Notes: generated by a model from the letters alone, not told the origin. DNA of 64,000 nt from SHLQ01 sp964451305 (GCA_964451305.1 CAYVHV010000001.1:62001-126000); one strand, 5' to 3'; positions 9,002 through 18,155 are shown, counted from the first letter of the stretch. Numbers and translations: made by a program.

Positions 9002-9147
9002 AGTGATCCACAGTAGGTCACTGCCGTGCGCGGCCGGTCGCACCCGACGAGCCAAGCCAGTTCTCGCCCAGACCATCTCCGGCCCACTGTCGTGAATATC
9101 ACAGCCGTCGTCGCTGGGTCGTGGCCGCGGATCGCTAACATTTCGGG

Positions 9148-10470
9148 ATGAGTAACCTCCCAGATCCCGAACTGTTCGACAAGATCGTCAACCTGTCTAA
9201 ACGACGGGGCATCGTGTTCCAATCAGCTGAGATCTACGGCGGGTTCCGCTCGACCTACGACTACGGTCCAATCGGCGTGCTGCTGCTCCGCAACGTCAAG
9301 GACCAATGGTGGCGGTCGATGGTGCAGATGCGCCACGACGTCGTCGGCCTCGACGCCGCAATCCTTTCGCCGCCAGCGGTGTGGGAGGCCTCGGGGCACC
9401 TCGCAAACTTCAGCGACCCGCTCGTCGACTGCACGAGCTGCAACTCGCGCTTTCGGCTCGACAAGCTCGATGACCCCAACGTATGCCCAAGCTGTGGTGC
9501 GGAAGATGCGTTCACCGAGCCTCGAGCGTTCAACCTTATGTTCAAGACGCACGCCGGCCCTGTCGAAGGCGCGGGCCACGAGGTGTATCTACGCCCAGAG
9601 ACCGCGCAGGGCATGTTCGTCGACTTCATGAACGTGCTGAACACCAGTCGCAAGAAGCCGCCGTTTGGTATTGCCCAGATCGGCAAGAGCTTCCGCAACG
9701 AGATCACGCCAGGCAACTTCGTCTTCCGGACCCGCGAGTTCGAGCAGATGGAGATGGAGTACTTCGTTCCTCCAGCCGAAAGTCAGCAGTGGTACGAATA
9801 CTGGAAGGCCGAGCGCATGGCCTGGTACCTCGATCTCGGCATGACCGAGAGCGCTGTACGTATGCGCGAACATGATGCCGACGAGTTGAGCCACTACAGC
9901 TCTGGCACTGCCGATGTCGAGTACCTGTTCCCCTGGGGTTGGGACGAACTTGAAGGTGTTGCCAACCGGGGCGACTACGACCTCACCCAGCACAAGGAAC
10001 ACTCCGGCGAACGCATCGAGTATTTCGACCAACAGGCCAACGAGCGTTGGCTTCCACATGTCATCGAGCCAGCTGCAGGCGCTACCCGCACCGCCTTCGC
10101 GTTTCTCCTCGACGCCTACGACGAAGAGACGGTCAACGACGACACACGCACCGTGCTCCGCCTCGACCCTCGCCTCGCTCCGTACAAGGTCGCCATCCTT
10201 CCACTATCGAAAAAGGACACGTTGACGCCGACCGCTCACGAGGTGTTCGACATAGTGAAGGGTCACTGGATGACCGACTACGACGAGACCCAGTCGATCG
10301 GCAAGCGTTACGCCCGAGCCGACGAAATCGGTACGCCGTACTGCGTCACCGTCGACTTCGACACCCTTGAAGACCGCTCCGTCACCGTTCGCGAACGTGA
10401 CAGCCGCGAGCAAGATCGCGTCAGCATCGACCAGTTGGTCAACTACCTCTCCGAGCGCCTCCCGAGCTAA
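9148..10470 (+). CDS. glyS: glycine-tRNA ligase (alpha2 type)
   Basis: 440 aa class II aminoacyl-tRNA synthetase of the single-chain dimeric type, charging tRNA-Gly. Motif 1 region 'YGGFRSTYDYGPIG' is near residues 30-43. A zinc knuckle has C95, C98, C113 and C116. Motif 2 lies around 'GKSFRNEITP' with 'FRTREFEQMEMEYF', and motif 3 near the C-terminus is followed by the anticodon-binding domain. Length fits the family. TAACAT at 9136-9141 precedes the ATG by six bases, so leaderless initiation is likely. Single-gene unit. Confidence 0.97.
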   Translation: MSNLPDPELFDKIVNLSKRRGIVFQSAEIYGGFRSTYDYGPIGVLLLRNVKDQWWRSMVQMRHDVVGLDAAILSPPAVWEASGHLANFSDPLVDCTSCNSRFRLDKLDDPNVCPSCGAEDAFTEPRAFNLMFKTHAGPVEGAGHEVYLRPETAQGMFVDFMNVLNTSRKKPPFGIAQIGKSFRNEITPGNFVFRTREFEQMEMEYFVPPAESQQWYEYWKAERMAWYLDLGMTESAVRMREHDADELSHYSSGTADVEYLFPWGWDELEGVANRGDYDLTQHKEHSGERIEYFDQQANERWLPHVIEPAAGATRTAFAFLLDAYDEETVNDDTRTVLRLDPRLAPYKVAILPLSKKDTLTPTAHEVFDIVKGHWMTDYDETQSIGKRYARADEIGTPYCVTVDFDTLEDRSVTVRERDSREQDRVSIDQLVNYLSERLPS

Positions 10471-10494
10471 CGGCGCGAGCGTCGCAGGTTCGAG

Positions 10495-11157
10495 CTAGTT
10501 GAGTTCGAGGACGAACAAGCCCGGTTCGTTCACGTTGCTGTCGCCGTTGTTGAACAAGACGAGGTCTTGTTCGCCATCGCTGTCGGAGAGCTCTTCGAGC
10601 GTCAGGCGGAGCTGAATGTGAGTCGCCCCGCTCGCGAGCGCGTTTTGGGCTGCTTCGGTGACGTTGCATTCGAGCGACGTTTCGGTCGGACGTTCGCAGG
10701 TGACGAGATCACCGATCGGAGCAATATCGAACAGCTCCGGGCCGAACTGGTTGTAAGAAACAGGGGCGACCTGCACCTCGCCGAGCGATTCGAACACATC
10801 CCCCCTCGTGCTCAAGACATCGGAGGTGAGCGTTGCCCTATTCGGCTCCAACATCTCGTCTGGGATGAGGAAGCTCAAGAGGATCTGGAGGCCCTCACCA
10901 TTGGGGAAGTTGGCGTTCAGGTTGTCGCCGGTGAATAACCCAACGCCGCTCCCAGCAAACCCACGAGGGGTATGGCCCTCGAGAGCGGTGGTGCCGTCGT
11001 TGAGAATGTCGATCGGAGAGCTCATTCGGTCGCCATCATCGGCGGCCATCATGTCGTCGTCCATGTTCATCGGATCCTGATCACCGCATGCCGCAGCGAG
11101 CAGGGCAATTGCGATCGCGATCAACCCGAGACGAAGCCGAAAATTACCTTGCGCCAT
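10495..11157 (-). CDS. secreted lipoprotein, DNRLRE/spondin-like domain
   Basis: 220 aa. Signal peptide with lipobox LAAAC (Cys24) predicts a lipid-anchored envelope protein. After an Asp/Met-rich linker (residues 25-45) comes one globular domain with a C-terminal 'LRLTLEELSDSDGEQDLVLF' and 'GLFVLEL'. This looks like a beta-sandwich of the DNRLRE/spondin-N sort, but the assignment is weak. The gene overlaps the end of the metzincin-type lipoprotein by 14 bp and must be co-transcribed with it. The two are likely to act at the same place. It ends 24 bp from the glyS stop, convergent. Confidence 0.7.
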   Translation of the reverse strand: MAQGNFRLRLGLIAIAIALLAAACGDQDPMNMDDDMMAADDGDRMSSPIDILNDGTTALEGHTPRGFAGSGVGLFTGDNLNANFPNGEGLQILLSFLIPDEMLEPNRATLTSDVLSTRGDVFESLGEVQVAPVSYNQFGPELFDIAPIGDLVTCERPTETSLECNVTEAAQNALASGATHIQLRLTLEELSDSDGEQDLVLFNNGDSNVNEPGLFVLELN

Positions 11158-11863
11158 TGAGAACCCCTTCCGCCGTGTATCGAGCTACCGTCTGCTCAAC
11201 CTCTGAAATTACTGTGCCATTTGTGCCCGAGAACATCAATGTCCCGGGATCTTCGAGCTGATGATGCAAGCCAAAGATGTGTCCAACCTCATGGCTCGAC
11301 ACCCGTTCGTCGTGAACGCTCGGCTCGTCGATCACGAAGAACACACGCGATCCGCTCGGCGCAAAGCCATTGGCCCGGCCCGCGGCACGCACATAGAACC
11401 CGTTTACCGCCGACGGATTAGGGATGTCGAAAGTCGAGCCGATCTGGTTGAAGAACGGACCGGTGTCGAGCCCGAGCGCGATCGCTTCGAGCACGTCCCG
11501 TGGCATCTGGACCGTCTCGATGGCGATCGGATCGAATACCACGTTGGCCTGCGACCACACGCCTCCCATGTCGTTGGCGATAACGCTCAAGCCATCTGTG
11601 GTTCGCTGCGATGACAGCGGCGAGCCCTCGGGGTCTGAGGCGTCGTGAACCAGGTAGAGCGAGAGCGGGACGGTGATGGCTTCACCCGGGGGAGTTTCCG
11701 GAACGAACTCTTCGACATCCACCGCGTCCGCTGCGCTCGACTGCGCATCCTGACTATCGCCGGGCACGGTCTCGTCAGATTCGGTTTGAGCAACCGACGA
11801 GACCCCACAGCCGGCGAGAACCGCTGCTGGGAGGGGGCCGAGAAGAAGGGCGCGTCTATCCAC
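11144..11863 (-). CDS. metzincin-type zinc metalloprotease lipoprotein
   Basis: 239 aa. The signal peptide ends in lipobox LAGC (Cys19), followed by a Ser/Asp/Glu-rich linker to about residue 65. The catalytic signature HEVGHIFGLHH (HExxHxxGxxH) puts zinc ligands at H191, H195 and H201 and the base at E192; 'GTLMF' at 207-211 can supply the Met-turn. It is therefore a membrane-anchored extracellular protease of the metzincin clan. The GTG at 11863 gives a complete signal peptide (MDRR then hydrophobic). It is the first gene of a pair with the lipoprotein downstream. Substrate unknown. Confidence 0.85.
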   Translation of the reverse strand: MDRRALLLGPLPAAVLAGCGVSSVAQTESDETVPGDSQDAQSSAADAVDVEEFVPETPPGEAITVPLSLYLVHDASDPEGSPLSSQRTTDGLSVIANDMGGVWSQANVVFDPIAIETVQMPRDVLEAIALGLDTGPFFNQIGSTFDIPNPSAVNGFYVRAAGRANGFAPSGSRVFFVIDEPSVHDERVSSHEVGHIFGLHHQLEDPGTLMFSGTNGTVISEVEQTVARYTAEGVLNGAR

Positions 11864-11927
11864 GGGTGCGTAACCCGTCCGACGAGTGAATCATTCGCCG
11901 ATCGGCAACATGGCTGAACGAGTGCCC

Positions 11928-12998
11928 CTAGCGCAGGTGGCGTTCGGCCAGCATCGTTGCAATGTCGGCAACGATGCGTTCGCTCGCTTCATACGCAGCG
12001 GGGGAGAGCGCGCCCATAGAGATGAACGAGTGCGGCATCTCCGTTTCGCACCGTTCGATGACGGGAACTCCGGCATAGGTGAGCTGCCTGGCATATCGGC
12101 GGCCCTGATCGCGCAGAATATCGAAGGCTGCGGTGACCACGACAGCAGGTGCCAGACCGGACAGGTCGGGGTGCAGGGCCGGGCTGAAGGACGGGTCCGA
12201 TCGGTCGGAGCCTTCGGTGTCGAGATTCGACATGAAGAACTTGGCGATCTCGAGGGTCAAGGGCCACGCGTCGGCACAGCTTTGCATCGAGCCAGAATCG
12301 GCTTCGGCGTTCACGAATGGGTAGATGAGTACCTGGGCGGCCGGATTGGGTTGGCCGGCGTCGCGGAGTCGTTGACACAACGAGGCAGCGAGTTGCCCGC
12401 CAGCCGAGTCACCGCACACGACGATCTGGTCGCGGTCGATTCCGAGATGCGGTGCCGAGTCGAGCATCCACGCCCACGCCGCGTCGACATTGTCGTTCTG
12501 GGTGGGAAAAGGATGTTCGGGGGCGAGCTGGTAATCGAGGCTTACGACGATCGCGTCGAGGCCGGCGGCCATCTGCGTACAGAACGTGTCGCACGTATCG
12601 AGGTCGCCGATGATGAGCCCACCTTGGTGGAGGAACAGTACCGCGGGGCGAAGTCCGTCGAGTGCGTGGTCTGGGGTGTAGACGCGTGCGTCGAGGTCGC
12701 CGTGAACAGGATCGGTGATGATCGTCGGGCTCACCGAAATCCCATCGACACGAGGTGCGTTGGAAAGCGCGAAACCCTCCCGGCTGGACTCTCGTGCGTT
12801 CGATGTCGGCATCGAGGCGATCGACTCGTTTCCAGCCGCTGCCTTCATCGCGAGTTGGAGGCGTTGATCGAGGGTGTAGTCGTCGATTTCGTACAGATCG
12901 CCCGCCAAGGCGGTCGCTGCTTTATCCGGCAGCGCTCCCATTGCCTTTGCTGCAGCCTTCTTCGCCACAGATTCAAGGGAGTTCCGGTCAAGTCGCAT
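11928..12998 (-). CDS. alpha/beta hydrolase, hormone-sensitive-lipase family
   Basis: 356 aa esterase/lipase. The oxyanion-hole motif appears as HQGG (residues 124-127, a variant of HGGG). The nucleophile elbow is GDSAGG with Ser198. The acid and base are probably the Asp in 'AAFDILRDQG' and the His in 'EMPHSF' near the C-terminus. 'LDYQLAPEHPFP' is typical of the HSL family. No signal peptide is seen. TATGGT (13012-13007) lies 8 nt upstream of the ATG; the promoter region is shared with divergent dnaG. Natural substrate unknown. Confidence 0.92.
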   Translation of the reverse strand: MRLDRNSLESVAKKAAAKAMGALPDKAATALAGDLYEIDDYTLDQRLQLAMKAAAGNESIASMPTSNARESSREGFALSNAPRVDGISVSPTIITDPVHGDLDARVYTPDHALDGLRPAVLFLHQGGLIIGDLDTCDTFCTQMAAGLDAIVVSLDYQLAPEHPFPTQNDNVDAAWAWMLDSAPHLGIDRDQIVVCGDSAGGQLAASLCQRLRDAGQPNPAAQVLIYPFVNAEADSGSMQSCADAWPLTLEIAKFFMSNLDTEGSDRSDPSFSPALHPDLSGLAPAVVVTAAFDILRDQGRRYARQLTYAGVPVIERCETEMPHSFISMGALSPAAYEASERIVADIATMLAERHLR

Positions 12999-13089
12999 TG
13001 CTAGTCACCATAGAAGAAGATGTCGAGAACGGGGAGAGCGCCCCGCGTCCACATGACCAATCGTCAGTTGGCCCGAGTAAGTTGAGGTC

Positions 13090-14868
13090 ATGGGCATCGT
13101 TGATGATGATGTCGAGCGAGTTCGCCAGTCGACCGACATCGTCAAACTCATCTCAGAACACACACAGCTAAAGCGCGTCGGCCGCCGCTGGTCAGGGCTG
13201 TGCCCATTTCACAACGAGAAGACTCCGTCGTTCTCCGTGAACTCTGAAGAGGGCCTCTACCACTGTTTCGGATGCAAAAAATCTGGCGATGCCATCTCCT
13301 TTGTGCGCGAGCTTCAAATGCTCGACTTTCCTGGCGCAATCGAGCATCTCGCCCGCATGTCCAACATCACCCTTCGTTACACCGATGCGAACGAAGGAGC
13401 GGTTCGTGGACGTCGTAAAGAGCTGATGAGCAAGGTCCAGCAAGCCGCCGACTTCTATCACGAGTACCTGCTGACCTCACCGAACGCGGGAGCCGCCCGC
13501 GGCTACCTCCGTCAACGCGGGTTCGACGGTGACATGGTTCGCGAGTACAAGGTCGGATATGCCCCCGACGCGTGGGATCAGCTCGCTCGCAAGCTCAAGC
13601 TCAGTAACAAAGACCTCGCCGATTCAGGCCTCGGCAAAATGAACAGCCGAAACAAACAAATGGACTGGCAACGGAACCGAATCGTGTTCCCGGTCTTCGA
13701 CGAACGAGGCGACGCCGTTGGTTTCGGTGGACGAATCCTTCCCGGGGGAGAGGGCGCCAAGTACATCAACAGCCAGGAATGCGCCGTCTATTCGAAGAGC
13801 CGAGTCCTCTACGGGCTGAACTGGGCGAAAGAACATATCGTCGCGACGAACACCGCTGTCATCTGCGAGGGCTACACCGACGTCACGGGCTTTGCACGGG
13901 CGGGCATCAAGTCGGCCGTCGCCACGTGCGGCACCGCGCTCACCGATGACCACCTCAAGTTGCTGAAACGGTTCACGAACAAGATCGTGCTCGCCTTCGA
14001 CGCCGACGACGCGGGCAAGGCAGCAGCCGAGCGCGTGTACGAATGGGAGCAGAAGTACGAGATCGAGGTGCTCGTCGCCGACCTTCCCACCGGAGTTGAC
14101 CCCGACGACCTCTCTCGAAGCGATCCCGAACGGCTCGTCGCCAGCGTGACGAACGCGCTGTCGTTTCTCGAGTTCCGCCTCGAACGCGAGCTCGGCAGAC
14201 ACCAGATGGATTCGATCGAACATCGGGCCCGCGCTGCTGAAGAAGCACTCGCCTTAGTAGGTGAGCACCCGAACGTGCTCGTTCGCGACCAATACGTGAT
14301 GACGATCGCCGATCGTTGCCGCATGGACCCCGACCGTCTCCGAGAGATGGTCCGCAACCCAACGAAACGCCGCGGGTCGCTGGTGAAAGAAGCAGCGCCA
14401 GCGCCAATGCCACAGAAGGGCAGCGACCACGTCGAAGACCAGGCAATTCGGTTACTCATCGACGATGAAGACGGCACGACCGACCTGCTTTCAGAGTGGT
14501 TCTTCGCAGCGCCGTTGCGAAGAGATATCTTCGTCGCTCTGCGCGAGGCTCCCTCGGTGCGCGAGGCTGTAGACATGCTTGGCGCGGACGAAGGCAACCT
14601 GCTCATCGAATTGGCGGCGACGACCGACGATGAGCTGGACGCGCAGGCCGTGCTTTCTCGGCTCGTTGGACGGGCCGCCGACCGGTTGGCCCGAGACCTC
14701 GAGTCAGAGATGCGACTGGGTGGCGACATCGAAGAGCTCCTCCCAGACGTGAAGTACCTGCGCCAATGGGTGATTGATTTACGAGAACCGTCGACCGAGC
14801 TCAATGAGCTCGGTCCCTTAGCCGATTGGATAGCTATGCGGAGCGCTCCATCGGAGAACAACTCGTGA
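13090..14868 (+). CDS. dnaG: DNA primase
   Basis: 592 aa. The N-terminal zinc-binding domain has C38, H41, C59 and C62 (CPFH...CFGC). The catalytic core carries 'VICEGYTDV' and the TOPRIM acidic motif 'AFDADDAGK'. The C-terminal third is divergent, as usual for the helicase-binding domain. It makes RNA primers at the replication fork. TAAGTT at 13078-13083 precedes the ATG by six bases, so a leaderless mRNA is likely. Its stop overlaps the GTG of the sigma gene (GTGA), reproducing the dnaG-rpoD coupling of the macromolecular-synthesis operon without rpsU. Confidence 0.97.
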   Translation: MGIVDDDVERVRQSTDIVKLISEHTQLKRVGRRWSGLCPFHNEKTPSFSVNSEEGLYHCFGCKKSGDAISFVRELQMLDFPGAIEHLARMSNITLRYTDANEGAVRGRRKELMSKVQQAADFYHEYLLTSPNAGAARGYLRQRGFDGDMVREYKVGYAPDAWDQLARKLKLSNKDLADSGLGKMNSRNKQMDWQRNRIVFPVFDERGDAVGFGGRILPGGEGAKYINSQECAVYSKSRVLYGLNWAKEHIVATNTAVICEGYTDVTGFARAGIKSAVATCGTALTDDHLKLLKRFTNKIVLAFDADDAGKAAAERVYEWEQKYEIEVLVADLPTGVDPDDLSRSDPERLVASVTNALSFLEFRLERELGRHQMDSIEHRARAAEEALALVGEHPNVLVRDQYVMTIADRCRMDPDRLREMVRNPTKRRGSLVKEAAPAPMPQKGSDHVEDQAIRLLIDDEDGTTDLLSEWFFAAPLRRDIFVALREAPSVREAVDMLGADEGNLLIELAATTDDELDAQAVLSRLVGRAADRLARDLESEMRLGGDIEELLPDVKYLRQWVIDLREPSTELNELGPLADWIAMRSAPSENNS

Positions 14869-15890
14869 CCGGCCGACCGGCACCACAGAAACCAGAAGAC
14901 GTCAGTGCAGCGCGCCAGCAGCGCACCCGAACACACGCACTAAGCAGCGACAGGTCGACTCGTTCGACCGACTCGACACGCGTGTACATGCAAGAGATCG
15001 GCCGGGTGCCGCTGCTCACCCAACGAGAAGAAGTGCGTATTGCCGAGAAGATCGCACAAGGCATGGCCGCCGAAGAAGAGCTTGCGCTCCACTCCGCTGC
15101 CGAAACACTCGATTCGATCGAACCCGCTCGCCGGTCCCGTCTCGAACGACATGTGCGCATCGGTGACGCTGCCAAGAACGATCTCACCCAAGCAAACCTT
15201 CGTCTCGTCGTGTCGATCGCTAAGCGGTACGCGGGCCGAGGCATTCCACTGCTCGATCTGATCCAAGAGGGAAACCTCGGGCTGATGCGCGCGGTCGAGA
15301 AGTTCGATCACCTCAAGGGCTTCAAGTTTTCGACGTACGCTACGTGGTGGATTCGCCAAGCGATCACCCGAGCGATTGCAGACCAAGCCAGAACTATTCG
15401 TATTCCTGTACATATGGTCGAGATCATGAGCCGTGTGCGCCGTGAGCAGCGCCGACTCACCCAGGAATATGGCCGCGAACCAACGATGGATGAGCTGGCC
15501 GAATGTTGTGACCTCACGGCCACCCGGGTCGAAGAGCTTCTCAAGATCGCCCAAGATCCGCTGTCGCTCGACACTCCGGTTGGTGCCGAGGATGACGTCA
15601 GCCTCGCCGACTTCGTCGAAGACTCGCGGGCAATACGGCCAGCCGAAGCTGCCACCCGCAAAATGTTGTGTGTCGAGGTTGGCCAAGTGCTCGGACAACT
15701 GAGCGAGCGAGAACAAGAGGTCGTTCGCCTGCGGTTCGGTCTCGACGACAGCAGGCCTCGCACGCTCGAAGAAGTTGGGCGGACCTTCGGGGTGACACGC
15801 GAACGCATTCGCCAGATCGAATCGAAGACGCTGGCAAAGCTCCGCCACCCGCAACGCAGCGAACATCTCAAGAGCTATCTCGTCGACTAA
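14865..15890 (+). CDS. rpoD: RNA polymerase sigma factor, sigma-70 group 1/2 (RpoD-like)
   Basis: 341 aa. Region 1.2 starts near 'DSTRVYMQEIGRVPLLT'. Region 2 contains 'NLRLVVSIAKRYAGRGIPL', 'LDLIQEGNLGLMRAVEKFD' and 'FSTYATWWIRQAI'. Region 4.2 is 'RTLEEVGRTFGVTRERIRQI'. Region 1.1 is missing or very short, so it could be the principal sigma of a reduced type or a group 2 sigma; linkage to dnaG favours the principal one. GTG 14865 overlapping the dnaG stop, with GGAG about 8 nt upstream, is preferred over the in-frame ATG 39 nt upstream. It should recognise the TANNNT -10 elements seen across the window. Confidence 0.9.
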   Translation: MTGRPAPQKPEDVSAARQQRTRTHALSSDRSTRSTDSTRVYMQEIGRVPLLTQREEVRIAEKIAQGMAAEEELALHSAAETLDSIEPARRSRLERHVRIGDAAKNDLTQANLRLVVSIAKRYAGRGIPLLDLIQEGNLGLMRAVEKFDHLKGFKFSTYATWWIRQAITRAIADQARTIRIPVHMVEIMSRVRREQRRLTQEYGREPTMDELAECCDLTATRVEELLKIAQDPLSLDTPVGAEDDVSLADFVEDSRAIRPAEAATRKMLCVEVGQVLGQLSEREQEVVRLRFGLDDSRPRTLEEVGRTFGVTRERIRQIESKTLAKLRHPQRSEHLKSYLVD

Positions 15891-15961
15891 GACTCTTCGA
15901 GTTGCCCGCACAGGGGCTTACACCGTTGCCCATCCCGTGCCGGTACATCGCCGGAAAACGT

Positions 15962-15991
15962 AAAGAGCCACCCCGTTGAGGGCGGCTCTTT
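15962..15991. terminator. bidirectional terminator between rpoD and tRNA-Asn
   Basis: AAAGAGCC and GGCTCTTT form an 8-bp stem around a 14-nt loop, with T-runs at each end in both directions. It lies between the convergent rpoD and tRNA-Asn. Confidence 0.8.
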
Positions 15992-15999
15992 CCATTGTG

Positions 16000-16072
16000 C
16001 TCCGCGGGTTGGGTTCGAACCAACGACCTGCCGATTAACAGTCGGATGCTCTGCCAACTGAGCTACCGCGGA
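16000..16072 (-). tRNA. tRNA-Asn (GTT)
   Basis: Read on the minus strand, a perfect 7-bp acceptor stem (TCCGCGG / CCGCGGA), D-arm with TAGCTCAGTTGG, anticodon loop CTGTTAA with anticodon GTT, T-loop GTTCGAA and discriminator G. 73 nt. No CCA is encoded. Confidence 0.97.
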
Positions 16073-16195
16073 TTGACTCGCTGTATAGTAGCAGCGAAGG
16101 ACGAAACCTCGACACACAAAATCATCTTCTGTACCGAACAATCGGCATGGCAGGAGATGTACTGAGTGGTGCGCTAGACCCTCTAGACTCTCGAC

Positions 16196-16269
16196 GGGCC
16201 CGTAGCTCAGTTGGTTAGAGCACACGACTCATAATCGTTCGGTCGCGGGTTCGAGCCCCGCCGGGCCCA
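16196..16269 (+). tRNA. tRNA-Met (CAT), elongator type
   Basis: Acceptor stem GGGCCCG / CGGGCCC, D-arm TAGCTCAGTTGG, anticodon loop CTCATAA (CAT), T-arm GTTCGAG and discriminator A; 74 nt. The first acceptor pair is G-C and the anticodon stem lacks the three consecutive G-C pairs of an initiator. It is thus elongator Met; Ile2 (lysidine-modified CAU) is less likely. CCA is not encoded. Confidence 0.92.
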
Positions 16270-16273
16270 CGTA

Positions 16274-16288
16274 TCGAGCTTCGCTCGA
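16274..16288 (+). repeat. tRNA-trailer hairpin (after tRNA-Met)
   Basis: TCGAGC-TTC-GCTCGA, a 6-bp stem with a 3-nt loop, begins after the four bases CGTA that follow the discriminator. The same arrangement with a compensatory base-pair change follows tRNA-Val (32782-32796). Confidence 0.75.
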
Positions 16289-16422
16289 ACTAGCCTTTTG
16301 TCGCTTCGCTTCAAAACGCCCACGTATTGCCACCTGCGGCGGCAAACCCGAGTTTGGGCTGCACTCTGGCTGATTTGGGCGACCGATAGGATCATGGTGC
16401 GAACGAGAAAGACGGGGTTGCC

Positions 16423-16857
16423 ATGAAAGCACTCAAATTGTTGCTGGCAGTAGCTCTTTGGACTGCTCTGCTCGTCCCAGGCGCTACGGCTGGAGCACAA
16501 TCGACCACGGTCCAGTTTGAGCCCGCTGAAAGCCCCGACGATACGTGCGACCTTCGACTCAACGATGGCGGTCCATATGAAGTCTCGATCGCAGGCAGCA
16601 TTGCCGTCATCTACGAGAACGGATCCGTGGTCGCGGTACCCCAAGGTGCTCGGGTCAACTACCTTCAGGTCGAGCGGACGTTCGGAAGCACCGCAGTCGG
16701 CATCAACGAGCGTTGTGACGAGTTTGTGCCTTCAGCCGAACCAGAACCTGCTCCAACCAGCGACGGCCTCAGCACGATCGGCATCGCAGTCGCGGGTGTT
16801 GCAGGGCTCGCTCTATTGGGAGGGGCCGCTGTCCTCAGTAAGCCCAAGCGCGGCTGA
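16423..16857 (+). CDS. small exported protein with C-terminal anchor
   Basis: 144 aa. A signal peptide (hydrophobic residues 5-20, cleavage near 'TAGAQS', residue 25) is followed by a small domain with two cysteines ('DTCDLRL' and 'NERCDEF'). A Pro/Glu linker comes next, then a C-terminal hydrophobic segment ending in 'SKPKRG'. Signal peptide plus C-terminal helix and basic tail is a wall-anchored or type I membrane topology; there is no clear LPxTG before the helix. A likely -10 TAGGAT at 16385-16390 leaves a short leader with a G-rich ribosome site. No family recognised. Confidence 0.7.
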   Translation: MKALKLLLAVALWTALLVPGATAGAQSTTVQFEPAESPDDTCDLRLNDGGPYEVSIAGSIAVIYENGSVVAVPQGARVNYLQVERTFGSTAVGINERCDEFVPSAEPEPAPTSDGLSTIGIAVAGVAGLALLGGAAVLSKPKRG

Positions 16858-16911
16858 GACGATCGACGGGCACAGCGGTGTCGGTTGCCCGCAGTTGAGA
16901 TGCTCTAACGG

Positions 16912-17193
16912 CTACAGCGCAAGCATTGCTGCAACCACGACGATTGCAATGAGGCTGAGAATGCCGAAGATGACAAACGGCATGATCGGGTCTTGAAACC
17001 CGTCGAGCACCTCGTCGGCCGCCACTGGCCGAGCCGCCTCATCTGGAGCGAGGTCTTGAGTTTCGATGACGATTTCGTCGACAACGACAACGTTCTCTAC
17101 AACGGAGATCTGATCCTCGAGGGGAGCCTCAAGGGTGTTTCCAGCCTGGGGTTCGTCACCCCGGAAATCATTAACACTCACGCTTGCGGACAA
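16912..17193 (-). CDS. small tail-anchored membrane protein
   Basis: 93 aa. The first ~65 residues are acidic (Glu/Asp/Val-rich). One hydrophobic segment ('FVIFGILSLIAIVVVAAML') occupies the C-terminus. The proposed start is TTG at 17193, because GGAGG lies 7 nt upstream and no ATG/GTG gives a better fit. It is convergent with 16423-16857. No family recognised; existence is supported by the ribosome site and the membrane segment only. Confidence 0.5.
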   Translation of the reverse strand: MSASVSVNDFRGDEPQAGNTLEAPLEDQISVVENVVVVDEIVIETQDLAPDEAARPVAADEVLDGFQDPIMPFVIFGILSLIAIVVVAAMLAL

Positions 17194-17431
17194 CGAAAGA
17201 CCTCCATCGGTGACTGGACCTGAATCCGCTCTGACTCTTGGTCAACCGCCGATGCCTCATAGTAGCTCATAACTGCATACCGTGGCGAGATGTCCACACG
17301 ATGTCACAACATTGCAAACAAAGTGGACAAGCGTTCATAACCACGCGCGGTAGGTGGTCGAGCAACCCGTCGCCCTCGCCGTGCGCCCCGTGTTTCGTCT
17401 TTCATGCCCGCAAACACGCGGGTTGAGACGG

Positions 17432-18004
17432 TTAGGCGAGGCCTTCGTTCAGCCAGCTAACGGATCGATCGAGCAGATAATCGCTAACTGCGTGACAGCG
17501 ATCGAGCACATCGCACAGGTCATCCTCGCCGAGGTAGATGCGAGCCAACGGCAGTTCGACGCGTGCAATGACGTTCAAGCTGCGTTCGGGCGCATCGGTC
17601 ACCGCAGCAAAGCCATCGACTGCGCTGATGTCGAGCGGTAGGTCGGGGCCGCCGACTCCAGCGAGCTCTGTTGCGAGCACGAGAAGGTCAGGGCCGTTGA
17701 CTAGCGGAGGCAGACTCCACGTGAATAGCAAGGGAAAGCGAAGGTCTTCCGATGGAGGTTCGGCTGGGTCGACCAGCGCATAGACCTCATCTTCGAAGGC
17801 CAACATCATCCGTGGATCAATCTCCAACGAAAGATGCAGATCGAGCGGACCACCACACGCCTGTTCAGGGTGGAGGTCGACCTCAAAGGCCTGCCGCATC
17901 GAGTAGGTCTCCACGAAATGACGTTCGTCATGTACGTGAAAACCATGATGCGTCGCATGGTCCTTCAGGTCTGTGATGAAACCCGCGATATCGATGATCG
18001 CCAC
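17432..18004 (-). CDS. conserved hypothetical protein
   Basis: 190 aa soluble protein with many acidic residues and no signal peptide or membrane segment. 'HGFHVHDERHFVETYSMRQAFEVDLHPEQACGG' near the N-terminus is His-rich. The middle has 'RFPLLFTWSLPPLVNGP' and the C-terminus ends 'DRCHAVSDYLLDRSV'. GTG at 18004 has AAAGG about 8 nt upstream. I do not recognise the family. It is divergent from the IMPase gene at 18156 with about 150 bp between. Confidence 0.65.
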   Translation of the reverse strand: MAIIDIAGFITDLKDHATHHGFHVHDERHFVETYSMRQAFEVDLHPEQACGGPLDLHLSLEIDPRMMLAFEDEVYALVDPAEPPSEDLRFPLLFTWSLPPLVNGPDLLVLATELAGVGGPDLPLDISAVDGFAAVTDAPERSLNVIARVELPLARIYLGEDDLCDVLDRCHAVSDYLLDRSVSWLNEGLA

Positions 18005-18155
18005 TGTTTTCCTTTTAACACCGTCGGAGGGCTCACGTCATAGCGACGAGGCCGATCGAGCGCAGGCTACCTTGTTCATCGAGAGTGGACACAACTGCCG
18101 CGGCACGGAAACTGTGCGGTGCGGATCCATCGAGCACGCACTATTGGAGAATCTC

